From: Ceratodon purpureus
Taxonomy: Eukaryota; Streptophyta; Bryopsida; Pseudoditrichales; Ditrichaceae
NCBI GenBank assembly: GCA_014871385.1
Contig: CM026421.1
Span: 26,840,752-26,904,751 of the forward strand
Length of the DNA stretch: 64,000 nt
Reading direction: 5' to 3'
Both the position numbers and the translations under genes were made by a program. This document shows positions 43,051 to 55,998 of the stretch, piece by piece (within the stretch, counting starts at the first letter, position 1; each line of letters begins with the position of its first letter). The notes beneath the pieces are model-generated. The model was not told the origin of the DNA. It did not search any database and worked only from the letters and a program-made list of their open reading frames with translations.

Positions 43051-46026
43051 AACACCACCCTCCTCAAACACACACTCAGCTGGAAACGACGTTCTATCTT
43101 ACATGGTATGCTTATTAATATTCTCGAACTGTTCATTTCGTATTTCAGCTTTCAACTTTCACTCCATAGTCACTGTAGTTTTGAGTTTTAACTTACCCCA
43201 GCCTGGGTGGGCAGTTGTGTGAAGAGTCCAGGCAGCAGCTTGTAGCAGACTGTGTTTTTTCCACTTTCGACTGGGGTGGATGTCAGGCCAGGCTCCAGCT
43301 GATCCTGACAATGAACGTTAAGTTAGTATAAGACTAGTAACCATGGTCCATGGCATCAGTGTAACTTCCTTCCTGTTACAACTTACAACTTGGCCAGTGG
43401 GGTCCTGAAGGACGAGTCGCATGCACCCGAGATCAATTCGAGACAGCGTTACAATTGGCCCACGGACACATAATTTTTGATGGAAGAGACACAAAAATAT
43501 ATCTAATTTTACGGAGTCTTGAATATTTAGGACGCTAGCCTCCAGGTGAGTTGGCTAGTTGGAATGGGTTCAAAGTTTTGATTGTCACCAGAGTACACCT
43601 ATTCTCCTGTTTAGTCGAAGACACACTAACTAGTTTTACTCAAGGTTGTAAATTTTTATATATATGATGAATTGTTTACCAAAATTGAAGATACTGGCAC
43701 GACACATATGAAACTATTTCCATAAAAGTACTTTGTAGAAATGTTTACAGTCAAGTTTCAACTTAAAATAATCGGTGTGTCTGGGACTAAAATACGATAA
43801 TCAGTGTACTGGCACACCTTTAGTGCTACACCTTCTACAAGCTTCCCAAAGCCATGCAAACTCCACATAAAGATCGATTATGCCAATACAGTGAAAAAGC
43901 AGAATAAATCTGGTCGTCTTAAACCACAGTTACCGTCTCAGGTCACAAGAAAGACATTGACAATTTGACGGCGGTTGAATTTGAGAGAACTGAAATGAAT
44001 TATGATGATGTAAATTCAGAGGCAGATTTGGGTGTTTAATAGATAATTTTCACAAGTTTTCAAAATGACTTTGTGTAGTTAATTACCACTAAGTTAAGTT
44101 AAGTTAGCATCTGAGTCCATCCTTACAGCCGCTCAGCACAATACTGAGAATTGATCAGGCTCGGAATATCTGAGTAGATTGGGTACTTTGATCTGCCGCT
44201 CAGACTGAAATTATCTCAATCTTCGACGAGATCATAATCTCAACTGCTTCAATCTCCTTCTTCATCTCCCAACTCTCAGCTGCTGTTTGAATCTTCATGT
44301 CATGTCCTTCCTCAGTAAATAAGGACCAAGGTTGGGAGCCTAGCTTATATATTAGGGAACCCTATACCAAGTATCCAAGGTGGCTTTTGTACAATGTATT
44401 ACAAGACAATATTTAGCAAAATGTAATGGTGGAAATTTAAGAACCATGGGTATACATTAACATTAATAAGATATACAAGTGGTGCATTAGATCTAGGAAT
44501 CATTAATATCTTGGTTGTAGAATGTACCAATAATATTGGATTATCCACCCCTTATTGAGGTATATGCTATAATTGTTTTGACATATGTACATACCTAGTT
44601 TGATTAAGTATTTATAATTCTTTTGCAACAAAAATTTTATGCTCTTGTGGTATATAACGTACTATATCAAACTCTAAAGGTCTACGTGGGTTTGTCAAAA
44701 ATTCATGTGTTACAAATTATGAGTTTTACATATTCAATCATTATATTTTTTTTAATATTAGTAAGAAATTCTGTGTGTTTTAAAATTGTGTCATATAGTC
44801 AAGGACTCAAGGTTAAGTTACATATACTCAAGAGTTTTGTTAACAAGATTAGATTATATCTTTTACATGGATTTTCATAAACATGAATGTTTCATTTTAA
44901 GAACTTCATGTAGGGTCTAAGGGTGCTAATTAATACTCAATAGAATATACTAGAAACTTCTATTATTATATGTAGAAAGTCAACAAATTACTATGGTTAA
45001 GTCTTGTTACAATAAAACCTTTTCTATAACTTTATGGTACACTTCTCTTGGAATCACCATTACAATATCTAAAACAATCACAATTTATTATTCAAACGAA
45101 CCATTCTCATGCCAAGCATAGAGAAGAATAATTGGTTGATTTGGATATGATTGGAACTAAAAATAGAGAAAGCTTATATGGGAGTGTATCACACCTTCAA
45201 AAATAGATTGTAAAATAAGAACATTAGTAACTAGAGGTAAAATCAACTATTGAGTCTACATACACCAATTACTCAAAGTTGCAAGTGACACCATGGAAAT
45301 AGCTGAAACTAACATGAATCATACCTAATTGATCTTGAAGCACTTGGAGATAGTTGAAATAACTGTTACTTAATACAATTTCCAAATCTCTAGATGTTTT
45401 ATCTTTGAAAATCAACAAAGAATTGATACAACAACAATAAAAATTTATTTTTTTGAATCTATATTCTCAATGATTGTCCAATTTCGAAGCATTTTTTTTT
45501 ACACCAATTGACAATTGTATCATTCAAACATCAAAAAATCTAATTATTTTCATTTTTGTATTTTTAGAACTATTACAGCCAATATCAAAGATGGATTTGT
45601 GTTAAATAATTATATTTTAAATAAATGGTATAATGTATAATTAGAATTTAGAATGGCACTCTAATTAAGCTTTACAAAACTATGGTTATTAAAAATGTAT
45701 AAAATTGAGGAAAAATGATATAATGTGTGTGGCAATCAATTACACTATAATTGAAATAAAAAATTCTACTTAAGGCTTAGTAGCAATAGCATTCAAGGTA
45801 TGACGACAATAGGGTTGATTCAACATATGGATGTTCAATACAAGTATTAGATCATATTAACATCTATAGACATTTAGAGGTTATTCAAATATATAATTTG
45901 AAGGTAATAATATTGGAAATAAAATAATGATAGTAGAAAATGATTGTAGTGCATATTGAAAGAGTTGAGATGACGATAGAAGACACCCAAAAATACAAGT
46001 CCAAAGACCACAAGATTTTTTGTGTT
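43051..46026. other. AT-rich intergenic DNA
   Basis: No gene supported. A small AAGTT triplicate lies near 44092-44106. The rest is AT-rich DNA without visible repeat ends. Confidence 0.5.
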
Positions 46027-46297
46027 TATCCCCTAAATTTCCTTGATGCAAAAGTGCCTAAATTACAAAATTTGACCTTCTTCTACTTCAGGCCCAAAAA
46101 AGCTCAATCTAAGCATTATTTAGAAAATCCAACCGTAGGATCGGAAAGTTAACTTGAAGTTCTACTTGCATACCAAATTTGAACCGTTGATTCTTTTCCA
46201 TTTGTGAGATCATAATGGTCAAAGTTGGCTGAATGTTTCTCATGCGGGAACCATTGAAACCCATTTCGGGTTTTAAGGATAGTTAGGGGTTATTTAT
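46027..46297 (-). mobile_element. Non-autonomous TIR element, short internally deleted copy (TTAACCCC family)
   Basis: The plus strand begins TTATCCCCTAAATTTCCTTG and ends GATAGTTAGGGGTTATT. Read in reverse it matches both ends of the element at 52750-53692, as well as inner stretches such as ACTTTGA..A.TA.GATCTCAC.AATG and CCTACGGTTG, but lacks most of the middle. It is therefore an inverted, deleted family member. Confidence 0.65.
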
Positions 46298-46682
46298 GCA
46301 CAATGTTTATTAATTTGATTCTAGCAGTTATTTATATATTCATATGAGTCCAAAATAACACAACTCATAAATAATATTAATCACATCAATGCCTTAAAAT
46401 ATTTTAATCTTTTAAAAATTAAAATATATATTTGATTAGAACCTTATAGTGGGCCAAAAAAACCAATGTTGTTAAGACTATTATATGAGACTCTAGAAAT
46501 TATAAATTTTGATATAAAAAGTTATAGTCAAATATGAAAACTATGTTATAACTTTTAAATTTATTTATTTTTACCAGCAAATGTAATTTATTTTTGGATC
46601 AATATGTGTAATTTAATTAAATCAAAGAAATAAAGTCAAATTATCAATGCAACATTATTTTAAATAAATCAAAGAGTGTTTA
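46298..46682. other. AT-rich spacer
   Basis: Nothing recognisable. Confidence 0.5.
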
Positions 46683-46815
46683 ATTTCAAAAAGGGAAAGT
46701 AGATCTTTACTTCTATACCTTTGTCATGTCACATGTGGACATTTGATTGGTAGTGGATCAAACAGATACTTGATTCACGTTGGTCTCCTCCAGAGACTAA
46801 AGTTTTTTTCTTGAA
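46683..46815 (+). mobile_element. SINE/LINE tail copy (plus orientation)
   Basis: AGTAGATCTTTACTTCTATA, then CCTTTGTC...GATTCACGTTGGTCTC match the reverse complement of 26340-26465 closely. The 3' hairpin is kept as TTGGTCTC/GAGACTAA (46780-46800), with one G-T pair. The 5' part is missing. Confidence 0.7.
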
Positions 46816-48197
46816 TGAATCAATGGACTTAAAGTCAAACAAGTCTTTTATAAAACTACGTATATTTTTAGATTTTAATTCACAAACTTCAATTTTTAAT
46901 TTTCACCTTGTTTGCTTATTATATTGCCTTGACTAGCTAAGCCTAAACATAGTGTTAAGCATGAACTATGAAAAAACAATAATGTGTTCAAAATTATCAC
47001 ATTTTTGCAATGTTAAAGGAGGCCAAAGTTAGACCCCTTTATATTAAAAGTCTTGTTAAATCTTAGATTGAATTATGATATACAATAGTTGTGCAAAATT
47101 TTAGATACAATTTGGAGAAATATTAAAATATAGAGAATATGTTTGTGTGATTATTTGGATACAATTGTGACCTTCACATCTAAACCTAATAAATTACACA
47201 ATAAGAACAAAATTTGGCTCGTCAGTATTTTGAAATTTCAAAGGTTGTGTTAATTTTAATGTATTCAGTTTTTTAATTTCAATTGATAAAAATTACAAAT
47301 TTTGTCACCAAATTCTAATTTTGGTGAATTTTCTGGTTAAATCTTAAAATATCTTAAAATATTCAGAAACTTTTAATTTGAAGTAAAGTTTTTAATAAGA
47401 AATACTTGGAAGACAATGTCTAGCTTAAATGCATATTTAAAAATTCTTGGATTAATAAGCTTTAGTAAGAAGTAAGTCTACAATAAACTTATTTGTACAT
47501 GAATGCTTCCTCAAATTAAAAATTCATGCCTCAATGCAATATTATATTATGTAGTATTGAAATACAAAACACATATAGATAGCAACATCTTTAATCAGTC
47601 ACATACTCTTTAAACTTTATAGATTTCTTTTTCTTTCCAAAGTATAGAGTAGTGATGTTTTAAAGTTTTAATTACTAGTGATAAAATTTATATTTAGTAA
47701 TCTCAGATGTTAATTGATATCACATTTGAGTTAAATTTTCAGAATCCATTTTTTTTTTCATAATTGAATTAAATATTTATCTATTCTTTATTTGCTTAAA
47801 TTTTATTTGAATATCCAAAGTCAATATCATTGTGAATTATACATATTTATAACAAACTATGTTGTGATGATTCCAAAAGTTCTATCCAACTTATGTTTAT
47901 ATCATTTTTAAGTTTGCAAATTTTATTTTATTTGAAAATAAAATTTATTTTTCAATGAATAAGTTTTCAAAAACAACCTACCTTGCATGTAGATTAGGTT
48001 TGTGCAAAATTAATTGAAAATGGGGCTAGTCAAAATTTGTGGAAAACGTATTTTATTTGTCTAGGATCATACTTCTGTAATATCTATATGATACTTGTGA
48101 AAAATTTGCATGATATTCGTTCTATCTAACCACGACACCAAAAACTAATGATTTTGACATATGAATGTCAAACCACACCTATATGTATGGTAGTTTT
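46816..48197. other. AT-rich intergenic DNA
   Basis: No gene and no bounded repeat seen. Confidence 0.5.
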
Positions 48198-49134
48198 TTT
48201 AACCCCTAAAGGACAAAGTGGCAAAATCGGGCTTTTTTAGAGTTTGGGCATGTACTTGTGACTTCAATTTAAATCAATATTTTTTGAAACTATTTGTGAA
48301 TGTTTGCTGTAACAAGGACTTTGAGGATTTTTTTATTTTTTTTATTTTTTTTTTAATCAGACATTTATAAAAACAGTTATGGTACCCGAAGTGGAAAAAA
48401 CTGTTTGAAGGGCAGTTCATGGAGCCATGCTAAATACATCAATTAATTCTGAGAATATTTCTATAAATACTTCATGATGCCATCTTTGAAGTTTCCAAAA
48501 AAAAAAAGACTTTGAGTGCATAATGTTCACTCCACAAAATATCAAAGTTTTCTCACCGTTTCGGGCAGTGTTCTAAAAAACTTCTTCTTTCTTTCATGAA
48601 AGTTAGAAAAAATATCATTTAAAGTTTTTTTTTAAAATAAATTAAACTATCAACATCAATCTTTACACTGACCGTTTGGATTGGGACTTTATAACATTAT
48701 GGAATTTCTAGGAAAGAAATAAGATTTAGCATTCTTGTGTATTCAATTTAATAAAAATATTGTTTTCAACATGCTACACTTGACTTTTGAGTGTAATTTT
48801 TTAATACAATTAGCCGGCGTAGTCTTCTTTGACATGCACCAAAATCCCTGAAATCTATAATGCAAAAAACCTAAGAAAAAAAATTTAGAGTGTGTCAACC
48901 TAGTCAAAAATCTTGTCAAAAAAGTTTGTTTTTAATTTCAATTGCTATAATCTTTTAATCTCTATGGTCGATGATAGTGAAAATTTTTGAGCTGTCAATT
49001 ACAACAATCTAGTTAAAGATCTTACGGTTATAATTAGAAAGTAATGATTTTTTAGTCATTCATGCTTTTTACATTGGAAATGACAGCTTTGGAGGGTTCT
49101 TTGGTGAAACATAGTCAAGGAATTTTAGGGGTTG
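48198..49134 (+). mobile_element. Non-autonomous TIR element, ~0.94 kb (TTAACCCC family, copy X1)
   Basis: It begins TTTAACCCCTAAAGGACAA and ends TCAAGGAATTTTAGGGGTTGA, so the ends are inverted repeats of AACCCCTAAA type. It aligns along its whole length with 54445-55345 (for example GTACTTGTGA.TCAATTT, ACATGCTACACTTG and AGTGTGTCAACCTAGT), at roughly three quarters identity or better by eye. No coding frame. Confidence 0.7.
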
Positions 49135-49332
49135 ACAATCAACCATATATAGACTTCTTGCAATCAAAAAGCCTCATAAATTTTCAACACAATCAAATAA
49201 TAAGGTAGATGCACCAATAACCAGCTTATTTAGTGGGCACACAAACTATCATATAAGATACTATTTCTTGCTCAAGCCAATGGCTTTGTCATAGGTCCAC
49301 TCACTTTTCTATAACGTATGTATTTGATAACT

Positions 49333-49445
49333 TTCTACTTTTGATTATTATAACCAATTGTTATTGGTTGCCAAACCACTTACTATCAATTATCAAAATC
49401 ACTTGCTATCAGTTACGAGAACCACCTCATATTGGTTATTAGAAT
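49333..49445. repeat. Degenerate ~32-bp tandem repeat
   Basis: Three to four units resembling ACCACTTACTATCAATTAT and variants (ATCACTTGCTATCAGTTACG, ACCACCTCATATTGGTTAT). Confidence 0.5.
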
Positions 49446-49600
49446 TCATAGAAAATTCAATGTAACTCCAAAAAATTAAGTTTTTTTGGGTCCCAATTCC
49501 CTACTGGTACCCAACCATTGTGTATTTTTTCACACCAATTGTACTATTTATCGAGCAGAGAGGCACTAAATGTGGCGGTTTCTGGTGCTGCTACCTATTA

Positions 49601-49690
49601 GAATGCCACATCATACATAACACTATACACAGAGGTCATCAAAATTTGGAATGCCACATCATGCACCGAGGTCATGAAAATTTGGAAAGA
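49601..49690. repeat. ~50-bp direct duplication
   Basis: GAATGCCACATCAT...GAGGTCATCAAAATTTGG at about 49601-49650 is repeated at about 49650-49688 with a shorter inner part. Confidence 0.7.
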
Positions 49691-50337
49691 CTTCTATATC
49701 AACCTTCACGACTGGACTCCAAGGCCGCCTTCTAGACCCATTCCTACTTGGTTATCCGTCACCAACTACTAACCATTAGACAACGTATTTTTCCTCTGCG
49801 CCCAATGGGCATTGGACAAATCTTCATTTTATTCTCAGCCCTGACCTGATAGAAATGGAACTTTGAATTCAACCTGCTTCAAATTTGGATGTGTGGAATG
49901 AGTACTGATCCTGTCTAGCTACCATGGTCCTACAAATTTTAACAAATCACATGGTCTTACATGGATGAAAATGATCACCTTTCTTGCCATGCAGAGTTTG
50001 CGGATGCTATGTCTGTCAGAGTTCAACATAAATTGAGTCCAGGTCAGTTGGCGCTAAACTTACAGACTGATGATGAAACTCAAGCCTCCCAGTACCCGGT
50101 ACTTCGGGGTTCCTGGTTCAAACTGAAACCAAATTGGCAGTGATTTTTTGGCAGCACGAGGTTGTGTACTACTTGCAGCATGTTGGGTATTGCTAGATTT
50201 GGAAATGATATTCCAGGATTAACACTACGGTTGAAGACATGATGCCATTGCAGTGCTGATCACGGATAAGAAACACTTTTGGTTCATACACTGACTAAGG
50301 CAATCACATGCCTTGAACATGACCGTGGGCTGCTCAG
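49691..50337. other. Intergenic, no supported gene
   Basis: A short plus-strand frame (49961-50143) has no recognisable domain. Nothing else seen. Confidence 0.5.
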
Positions 50338-50411
50338 TATTTTGAGTTGGGGTCAAGAGGGCAGGAAGGACCCCTCGATATTTTGAGTTGAGGTCAAGGG
50401 GGCAGGAAGTG
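50338..50411. repeat. 41-bp direct duplication
   Basis: TATTTTGAGTTGGGGTCAAG, then AGGGCAGGAAGG at 50338, recurs at 50379 with two substitutions. Confidence 0.8.
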
Positions 50412-50704
50412 GTTGAATTTCCTCTTCATTGATATTAGAGAAGTTCAAATTTGCATGAACCGATATCACCGATGAGTCATGGCCGTTACGTAATTTGGGT
50501 TTTTCTTTGCTTAATCTCTTAAAGATTTTTGTGTAAAATAACATCAACAATTCAAAATTGGTTGTATGTCATGCTATTGGTTATCGACATTTTAGGCGAT
50601 TCAACCTAATAGTCTTATATAAAACATTAGATTAAATAAATAAAGTCAATAGCTTGACATGTATCTGTAAATTTGACATGTCAACTTCTTATTCTAAATA
50701 AACA

Positions 50705-50775
50705 AAAGAAAAAAGAACTTTGATTTTTGAAGGGACAGACGTAAATAAAGTGTCACTTTGTACCACCCATAAGCC
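50705..50775 (-). mobile_element. SINE/LINE tail fragment (minus orientation, diverged)
   Basis: On the plus strand TTTTGAAGGGACAGACGTAA, then ATAAAGTGTCACTTTGTACC, resembles GGAGACCGACGTGAATGAAG, then TGACTGTTCGATCC, at 26352 onward. It is short and the hairpin is no longer clear. Confidence 0.4.
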
Positions 50776-52749
50776 TATGTAAACAAGATACACGTTGATG
50801 GAATTAATAAATAAAAGACATAGTCAAAGAATCTAATCTTACCACGTTATTGATAATATTCCAAATTTTCATTCAAGAATCAAATACCAAAATGACTTGA
50901 TTGGAAATTGACAAATCGGACGCAAGCGGCTTCATAGAAAACAACTACAGGTTCATGACAAGAACAATCTACTTCATCTTATAGAACTATGAAAAGATAG
51001 TTCATGTAGGATGGAAGATGACAGGTTGGAAAGGGATATGTAGGATTACACCTATTTTCAATTGCCAATTTAAAGGTTTGACTTATAAATTCCACATCTT
51101 TTTTGTTACACTGTGCCTTATTAGTGTTTCATTACTTTTCTATCTATATATAAGAATGACAAATTCTTTATTTTACTTTTTGGCAGTAAATATTCTTTTG
51201 TGGGTTGAAAGACTACCAAGCTCTTTCATACCCAATAATGACTTGAATTTGTGATAACACCAAACTGTTTCCATTCCTTATTATTATCTGTAGAAGATAA
51301 AGCTTATGATAGATGATAGGAGAGTAAGAAGAAATATCACTGATGTCTTAGACCACTTGTAGAATAATTCTATTGTATCAATTGATGTTATTCATTGGGT
51401 AAATGCTAACAAAATCCAACCTCCCATTTGAGTAGATGCTAATCAAACACAGTATTTTTGGAAAATTTTGAGATTGAACCCACTTCAACTCAATAATGAT
51501 GCATTTTCCTTTGTATATTTTCTTCTCTCCACTTTTTCTTTTATTTTTGCTATGAGAAAGGGGCACATGTGCTTGAAAAAGCATGTGACTGATTGAGAGG
51601 TAGAAATGATGAGCATGGAACCGCAGTTGCATCTCAGTCCTACATTATTCCATACTTGCCAACCTCATCTCCACGAGATTTGATTCAGAGGGTGCCCATT
51701 TCCTACCAAACAAGTCGGATAAAGCGATATCTCCACAGACCATTTTCTGCTTGGCTGTGGTAAAGTGGGTACACAGACAGACTTCATAGCTCCATATATG
51801 AACAGAACCGAGAACCTTTTGTGGGGCACGTTGAAGGCTGCATTGGAATGTTGCTAAGGACATTTTTGCACCCAAAGATTGGGCAACAGTTGGAAAAGAT
51901 TCATTCATGCTCAGTTGGGAAAGACTGGCATGCCCCGGGCTTCAAAGAGCATAGGAAGTCAAGCAGGATGCATTTTGCTTGACTGCCCGACTTCTTGTTT
52001 TGCCTGATGAGCTATCCTAGAGTACATAGGATTTGTCGCTTTAAGAGTTTCAGGTTATGTTGAAAGATGGTTTCCATTCACAAAAACTGTAGTATGATGT
52101 AAAATTCAAGGCCCTTGCAGTGACCTCTGGGACAAGTTTATTTATTGAGCCAAAGTAGGATGGAAATAGAACTTGGAGTAGGGAAGACATGTTGTCAAAT
52201 TTAGAGCCATAATCTTTCTTCTTAGCCATAGGAAAAATGAAACAAAAGAATAATTTGTAAACTCATTCTATTTGTGTTAGAAAGTAGGCAAGTGATTGAA
52301 GGTGCTTGCTTTTATATATGTGCTTTACTTAGGTGGGTGAAACACTAAAGCATTAAAGCAAGTGTGCTAATTATAAGCATGAATAAAGCAGTAAAGAAGG
52401 TGAGATACATTTGACACCACAAGTGAGAATGTAGGTGAGTTTACAAATACCTCTTGGATACTATTATTATTGCTTAGGTAGCAATGTTTGTAAGGAAATG
52501 TCAAAATTAGCATTGCAAATTTAGCAAGGATCACTGATAAAGTCCTTTTAAGTTTCTATGACTAACTTTGACAAGATTGGTGATCATCATTTTGCACTAA
52601 TATGGATGAAAGTCTTTGTAATTCTTTCATAATCTGCACAAGTGTGGGGGTCTTTTGAATTTACAGGAGCCAATTTTTCAAATTTATAATAAAAAAATAT
52701 CAATATATTCTAAATAATCTAAAGGGAATTTCCATTGATATGTAAAGAT
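50776..52749. other. Intergenic, no supported gene
   Basis: Short frames only; no domain, splice-supported exon or bounded repeat recognised. Confidence 0.5.
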
Positions 52750-53692
52750 GTTAACCCCTAACTATCCTTAAAACCCAAAATGGGTTTTGGCTATTTCGGG
52801 CAGCCTGGATGGGGAGGTTAAAATTAATATTTTTTTTCAAGATTTTTACTGGGATCTCCCTTTACTGTAAGGTCTATGTAGTAAAAATTTTGAAGCCAAA
52901 TTCCAATTTTAGATCCTTCATCTAGAAATTTTAGGTTTCAAGTCCAAAACGGGCAGTCTAAAATTAGGTCTTTTAAAAAAAATAAAAATTGAAATATTTT
53001 CATAACCAAATCACTAATCAAGTTCCATAGTGACCCAAGTCAAAAAGTTTACCAATTTTACAAGGGCAGCCTCCAAAACTTACAAAGACAAGCTTCAAAG
53101 TTTTTAGTAATTTTTGAATTTTTTCTTTAGAAATTTGTCAAAATTCGAGATTTTTGAATTTTTTTAAAATATTTTTTTCTAAAAATCAAAAATTTATAAA
53201 GGTACCTACTCACCGTTCACTTTTTCTTTAGCTCACAAATTGTTTTTGTAATGCATGTTTTACTATTTAATCAATTTTATACCTTCTTATAGAAAATATT
53301 TTTTATGAAGGTCTGAAAAGCGTTTTTTTGGCCTAAAATTTTGCATGAGCCTACCTAACTTAGTAAGCTACATGGAAAAAAATGTGACCAAAATGTTTGA
53401 AGTAATAATCATCAAGTCTCCCTTTGGCCCATTTGCACCATGCCTCTCGGCCAAGGCCCAAAACAATATGTGCTGGAACTTTGAACACTACGATCTCACT
53501 AATGAAAAACATCCTACGGTTGAAATTTGGATCAGTTCTTCCAAGTAGGGTTAGGTACAAGATCTTACGGTTGAATTTCCAAAAAAAGATAAAAAAATTG
53601 TTTCATATCCTCGGGAGGGCATAGTGGTAAAAAATTACAGTTTTGAGGATTCAAGCTCTCAAAAACACAAGGAAATTTAGGGGTTAAAAGAT
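52750..53692 (+). mobile_element. Non-autonomous TIR element, ~0.94 kb (TTAACCCC family, copy Y1)
   Basis: It starts TTAACCCCTAACTATCC and ends GGAAATTTAGGGGTTAA. The flanks read AAAGAT before (followed by G) and AAGAT after, a possible short target duplication. Its ends and inner parts recur in the inverted, deleted copy at 46027-46297. Its right end (CAAGGAAATTTAGGGGTTAA) matches those of 48198-49134 and 54445-55345, so all four share terminal sequence. No coding frame. Confidence 0.7.
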
Positions 53693-53699
53693 TATCTTG

Positions 53700-54045
53700 T
53701 TAGCAACTTTTCAATCCCGAAGAAGAAGAACTTTGGCTCGAAAGGGGCCGGCGTGAATATAGTGTTTGTTCATTCTATTCACTAATCCGATGGCCATTGG
53801 ACATGATAGTGAATCTAGTACTACGCCCCCCTTTTGAAGGTAAACACCTTGAAAATAACCGACATATCATCCCCCAAAGGTCTTTTTGGGTATCCATTAC
53901 AACGAGGTCTTAAGACCCCACCATAGTTGGGTAAACTACACGTATGGTAATAGGCACCACATTGGTATGGAGATTTGAACTCACAACCATTCAATCCCTC
54001 ATAAATTGCGATCTTTACTTCTAATCCAATCATTTCACTTCTTCT
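53700..54045 (-). mobile_element. tRNA-derived SINE
   Basis: On the minus strand the head holds a plausible polymerase III promoter. An A-box-like TGGATTAGAAGTAAAGATCG lies at about 54000-54030, and a B box GTTCAAATC is at 53980-53972 within GGTTGTGAGTTCAAATCTCC. The body runs to a tail at about 53850-53700 homologous to the end of the LINE remnant at 26470-26310 (AAGGGGGGCGTAGTA..., TTCACGCCGGCCCCTTTCG). It closes with a hairpin-capable GGCTC/GGGCC and a TTCTTCTTCTTC run. It lies immediately beside element Y1. Confidence 0.65.
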
Positions 54046-54444
54046 CAATTGTTTTTTGATCACCTTATTATTCTTACAACACAATATTACTATCATTATA
54101 ATCCCTTGTTTATCACTCTACAGAATGAACAAGACCTCAAATTTTTCACTCTATTTAAGAGACTATGATGAATTAAGTGTTTGTTTATCCAATACCTTGT
54201 ATCTATATGCACATAACAATTATTAAGTATAAAAATTTTGTTGCCATTTTATTGGAATGTAAATACCATATTTTCTTCAAAAATTTAAAAAACAAGTGAA
54301 ACCATAAATATATGTTTTATTTCAGAAAAAATTATTGTTAAATCAAATGATCTATTGGCTGGAAAGATCGTGTCTTATATAATTAATTAGGTTTAAAATA
54401 ATTTGGACTATCTAGGTAGTTTTTTTGTATCAAGTGGTTTGGCA
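54046..54444. other. AT-rich spacer
   Basis: Nothing recognisable. Confidence 0.5.
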
Positions 54445-55345
54445 TTTAACCCCGATAGAACAATTGTCCACATTTGGGCTTTTTTGGAAGTTTGAGGATG
54501 TACTTGTGATGTCAATTTCAGATAAATTTCTTTGAATTTTTTTGTGAATGTTTGCCGTAACAAGAAATTTGAAGGACTATAATTCTTTTTTCAACTAGAC
54601 ATTAAAAAAATAGTTATGGTACCCAAAGTGGAATTATGTGTTTGTTGGGCAATTCGGGTTGCCATGCTAAATACATCTTTTAACTTTTTTTTGCTAGAAC
54701 TACGTCATCTTTGAAATTTCCCAAAAAAATAATTTCTTTTAATATAAAATGTTCATTTGACAAAAGATCAAAGTTTTTCTCACTATTTCGGGCAATGTAC
54801 CAAAAAACTTCCTAGTTCCTTCATAAAAGTTAGAAAATTTGTTTTTTTAAAGTTTTTTTATTTTTCACTAAAAAGATAGAAATCAATCTTTACTTTGATT
54901 GTTTAGATTGGGACTTTGTAAAAAAATGAAATTTCTAAGAGAGAAATACAAATTAGCATTCTTGTGTATCAACTTAATAAAAATATCGTTTTCAACATGC
55001 TACACTTGTCTTTTGTGTATAAATTGTTTTATACAATTAACTAACTTAGACGTTTTTGTCATACACCAAAACCCCCAAAATCCATAAGGCAAAAAACCTC
55101 AGAAAAATAAAATCGGAGTGTGTCAACCTAGTTATAAATTGTCTCAAAAAAGTTTGTTTTCAAATTTCAATTGCAATAATCTTCTAATCTCTACAATTGA
55201 TTACAATGAAGGTTTTGGAACTATCTACTACAATAATTTAGTTTAAGATCTTATAGTTAGAATTGGAAAATAATGATTTTTGCATTAAAAATGGTGATTT
55301 GAACCTTTTTTTGGTAAAACATAGTCAAGGAACTTGATGGGTTAA
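54445..55345 (+). mobile_element. Non-autonomous TIR element, ~0.90 kb (TTAACCCC family, copy X2)
   Basis: Collinear with 48198-49134 in the same orientation. It starts TTTAACCCCGATAG and ends GTCAAGGAACTTGATGGGTTAA, so its termini have drifted more than those of X1. Conserved inner motifs include TAGTTATGGTACCCAAAGTG and TTTTCAACATGCTACACTTG. No coding frame. Confidence 0.7.
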
Positions 55346-55694
55346 TACATAAATTTTGTATAATCAATAAAACCACTTAGTATATTTGAGAAAGAACATT
55401 GATTTTTGCAATGAATATAATCATATATATTAGTGATTCTGACGGATATCTTAACACACATACTTCCATCTATTGAAAAACATAACACTGAATATTTGCT
55501 GAATTCAGAATTATAAGTAAAAGAGGTTGGATGTGGATGTAAAACTCTAATCCATGGCCATATCATATATGTCCGGTGTCTCAGGGATCAGGATATAAGC
55601 TTCTAGTCTGACTATGAGCCTGCCATTGCTCTCCTCGGGCTCTCAAGGCGTGCTGGCAGCATGCTGTGTTTCCAGTCGAGTCTTCCCTGCATTA

Positions 55695-55996
55695 AGGTAG
55701 TAGTGGCAAAAACCGTGCAGGTCCAAAAACCGACCAGTGCCAGGGTGTACATTTTAGGTCGGACCTCGAAATTCTCATGTAGTCGGTATGGACATTTTAG
55801 GGGTGGACGGTTTTTGACACACCTACATCTCTAACTTAAAAAATTCATAAGTAATTCAATAATAGTCTGAAAAGTATGATTCAAGTTGGATTGGGCTTCT
55901 ACAAACTTTGCACATATTTTTGAATCATTTTGATAGCCACTCCAGAAACAGAACTTGCTGAACCTGAAATTCGCACGGTTTTTGCCACCACTACCT
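55695..55996. mobile_element. 302-bp MITE with TA target duplication (Tc1/mariner-like)
   Basis: The left end AGGTAGTAGTGGCAAAAACC and the right end, whose reverse complement is AGGTAGTGGTGGCAAAAACC, are inverted repeats of ~25 bp with a single early mismatch. Both sides are flanked by TA (55693-55694 and 55997-55998). TA duplications and this size fit Stowaway-like non-autonomous elements; the TIR itself is not the classical Stowaway CTCCCTCC. No coding frame. Confidence 0.8.
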
Positions 55997-55998
55997 TA

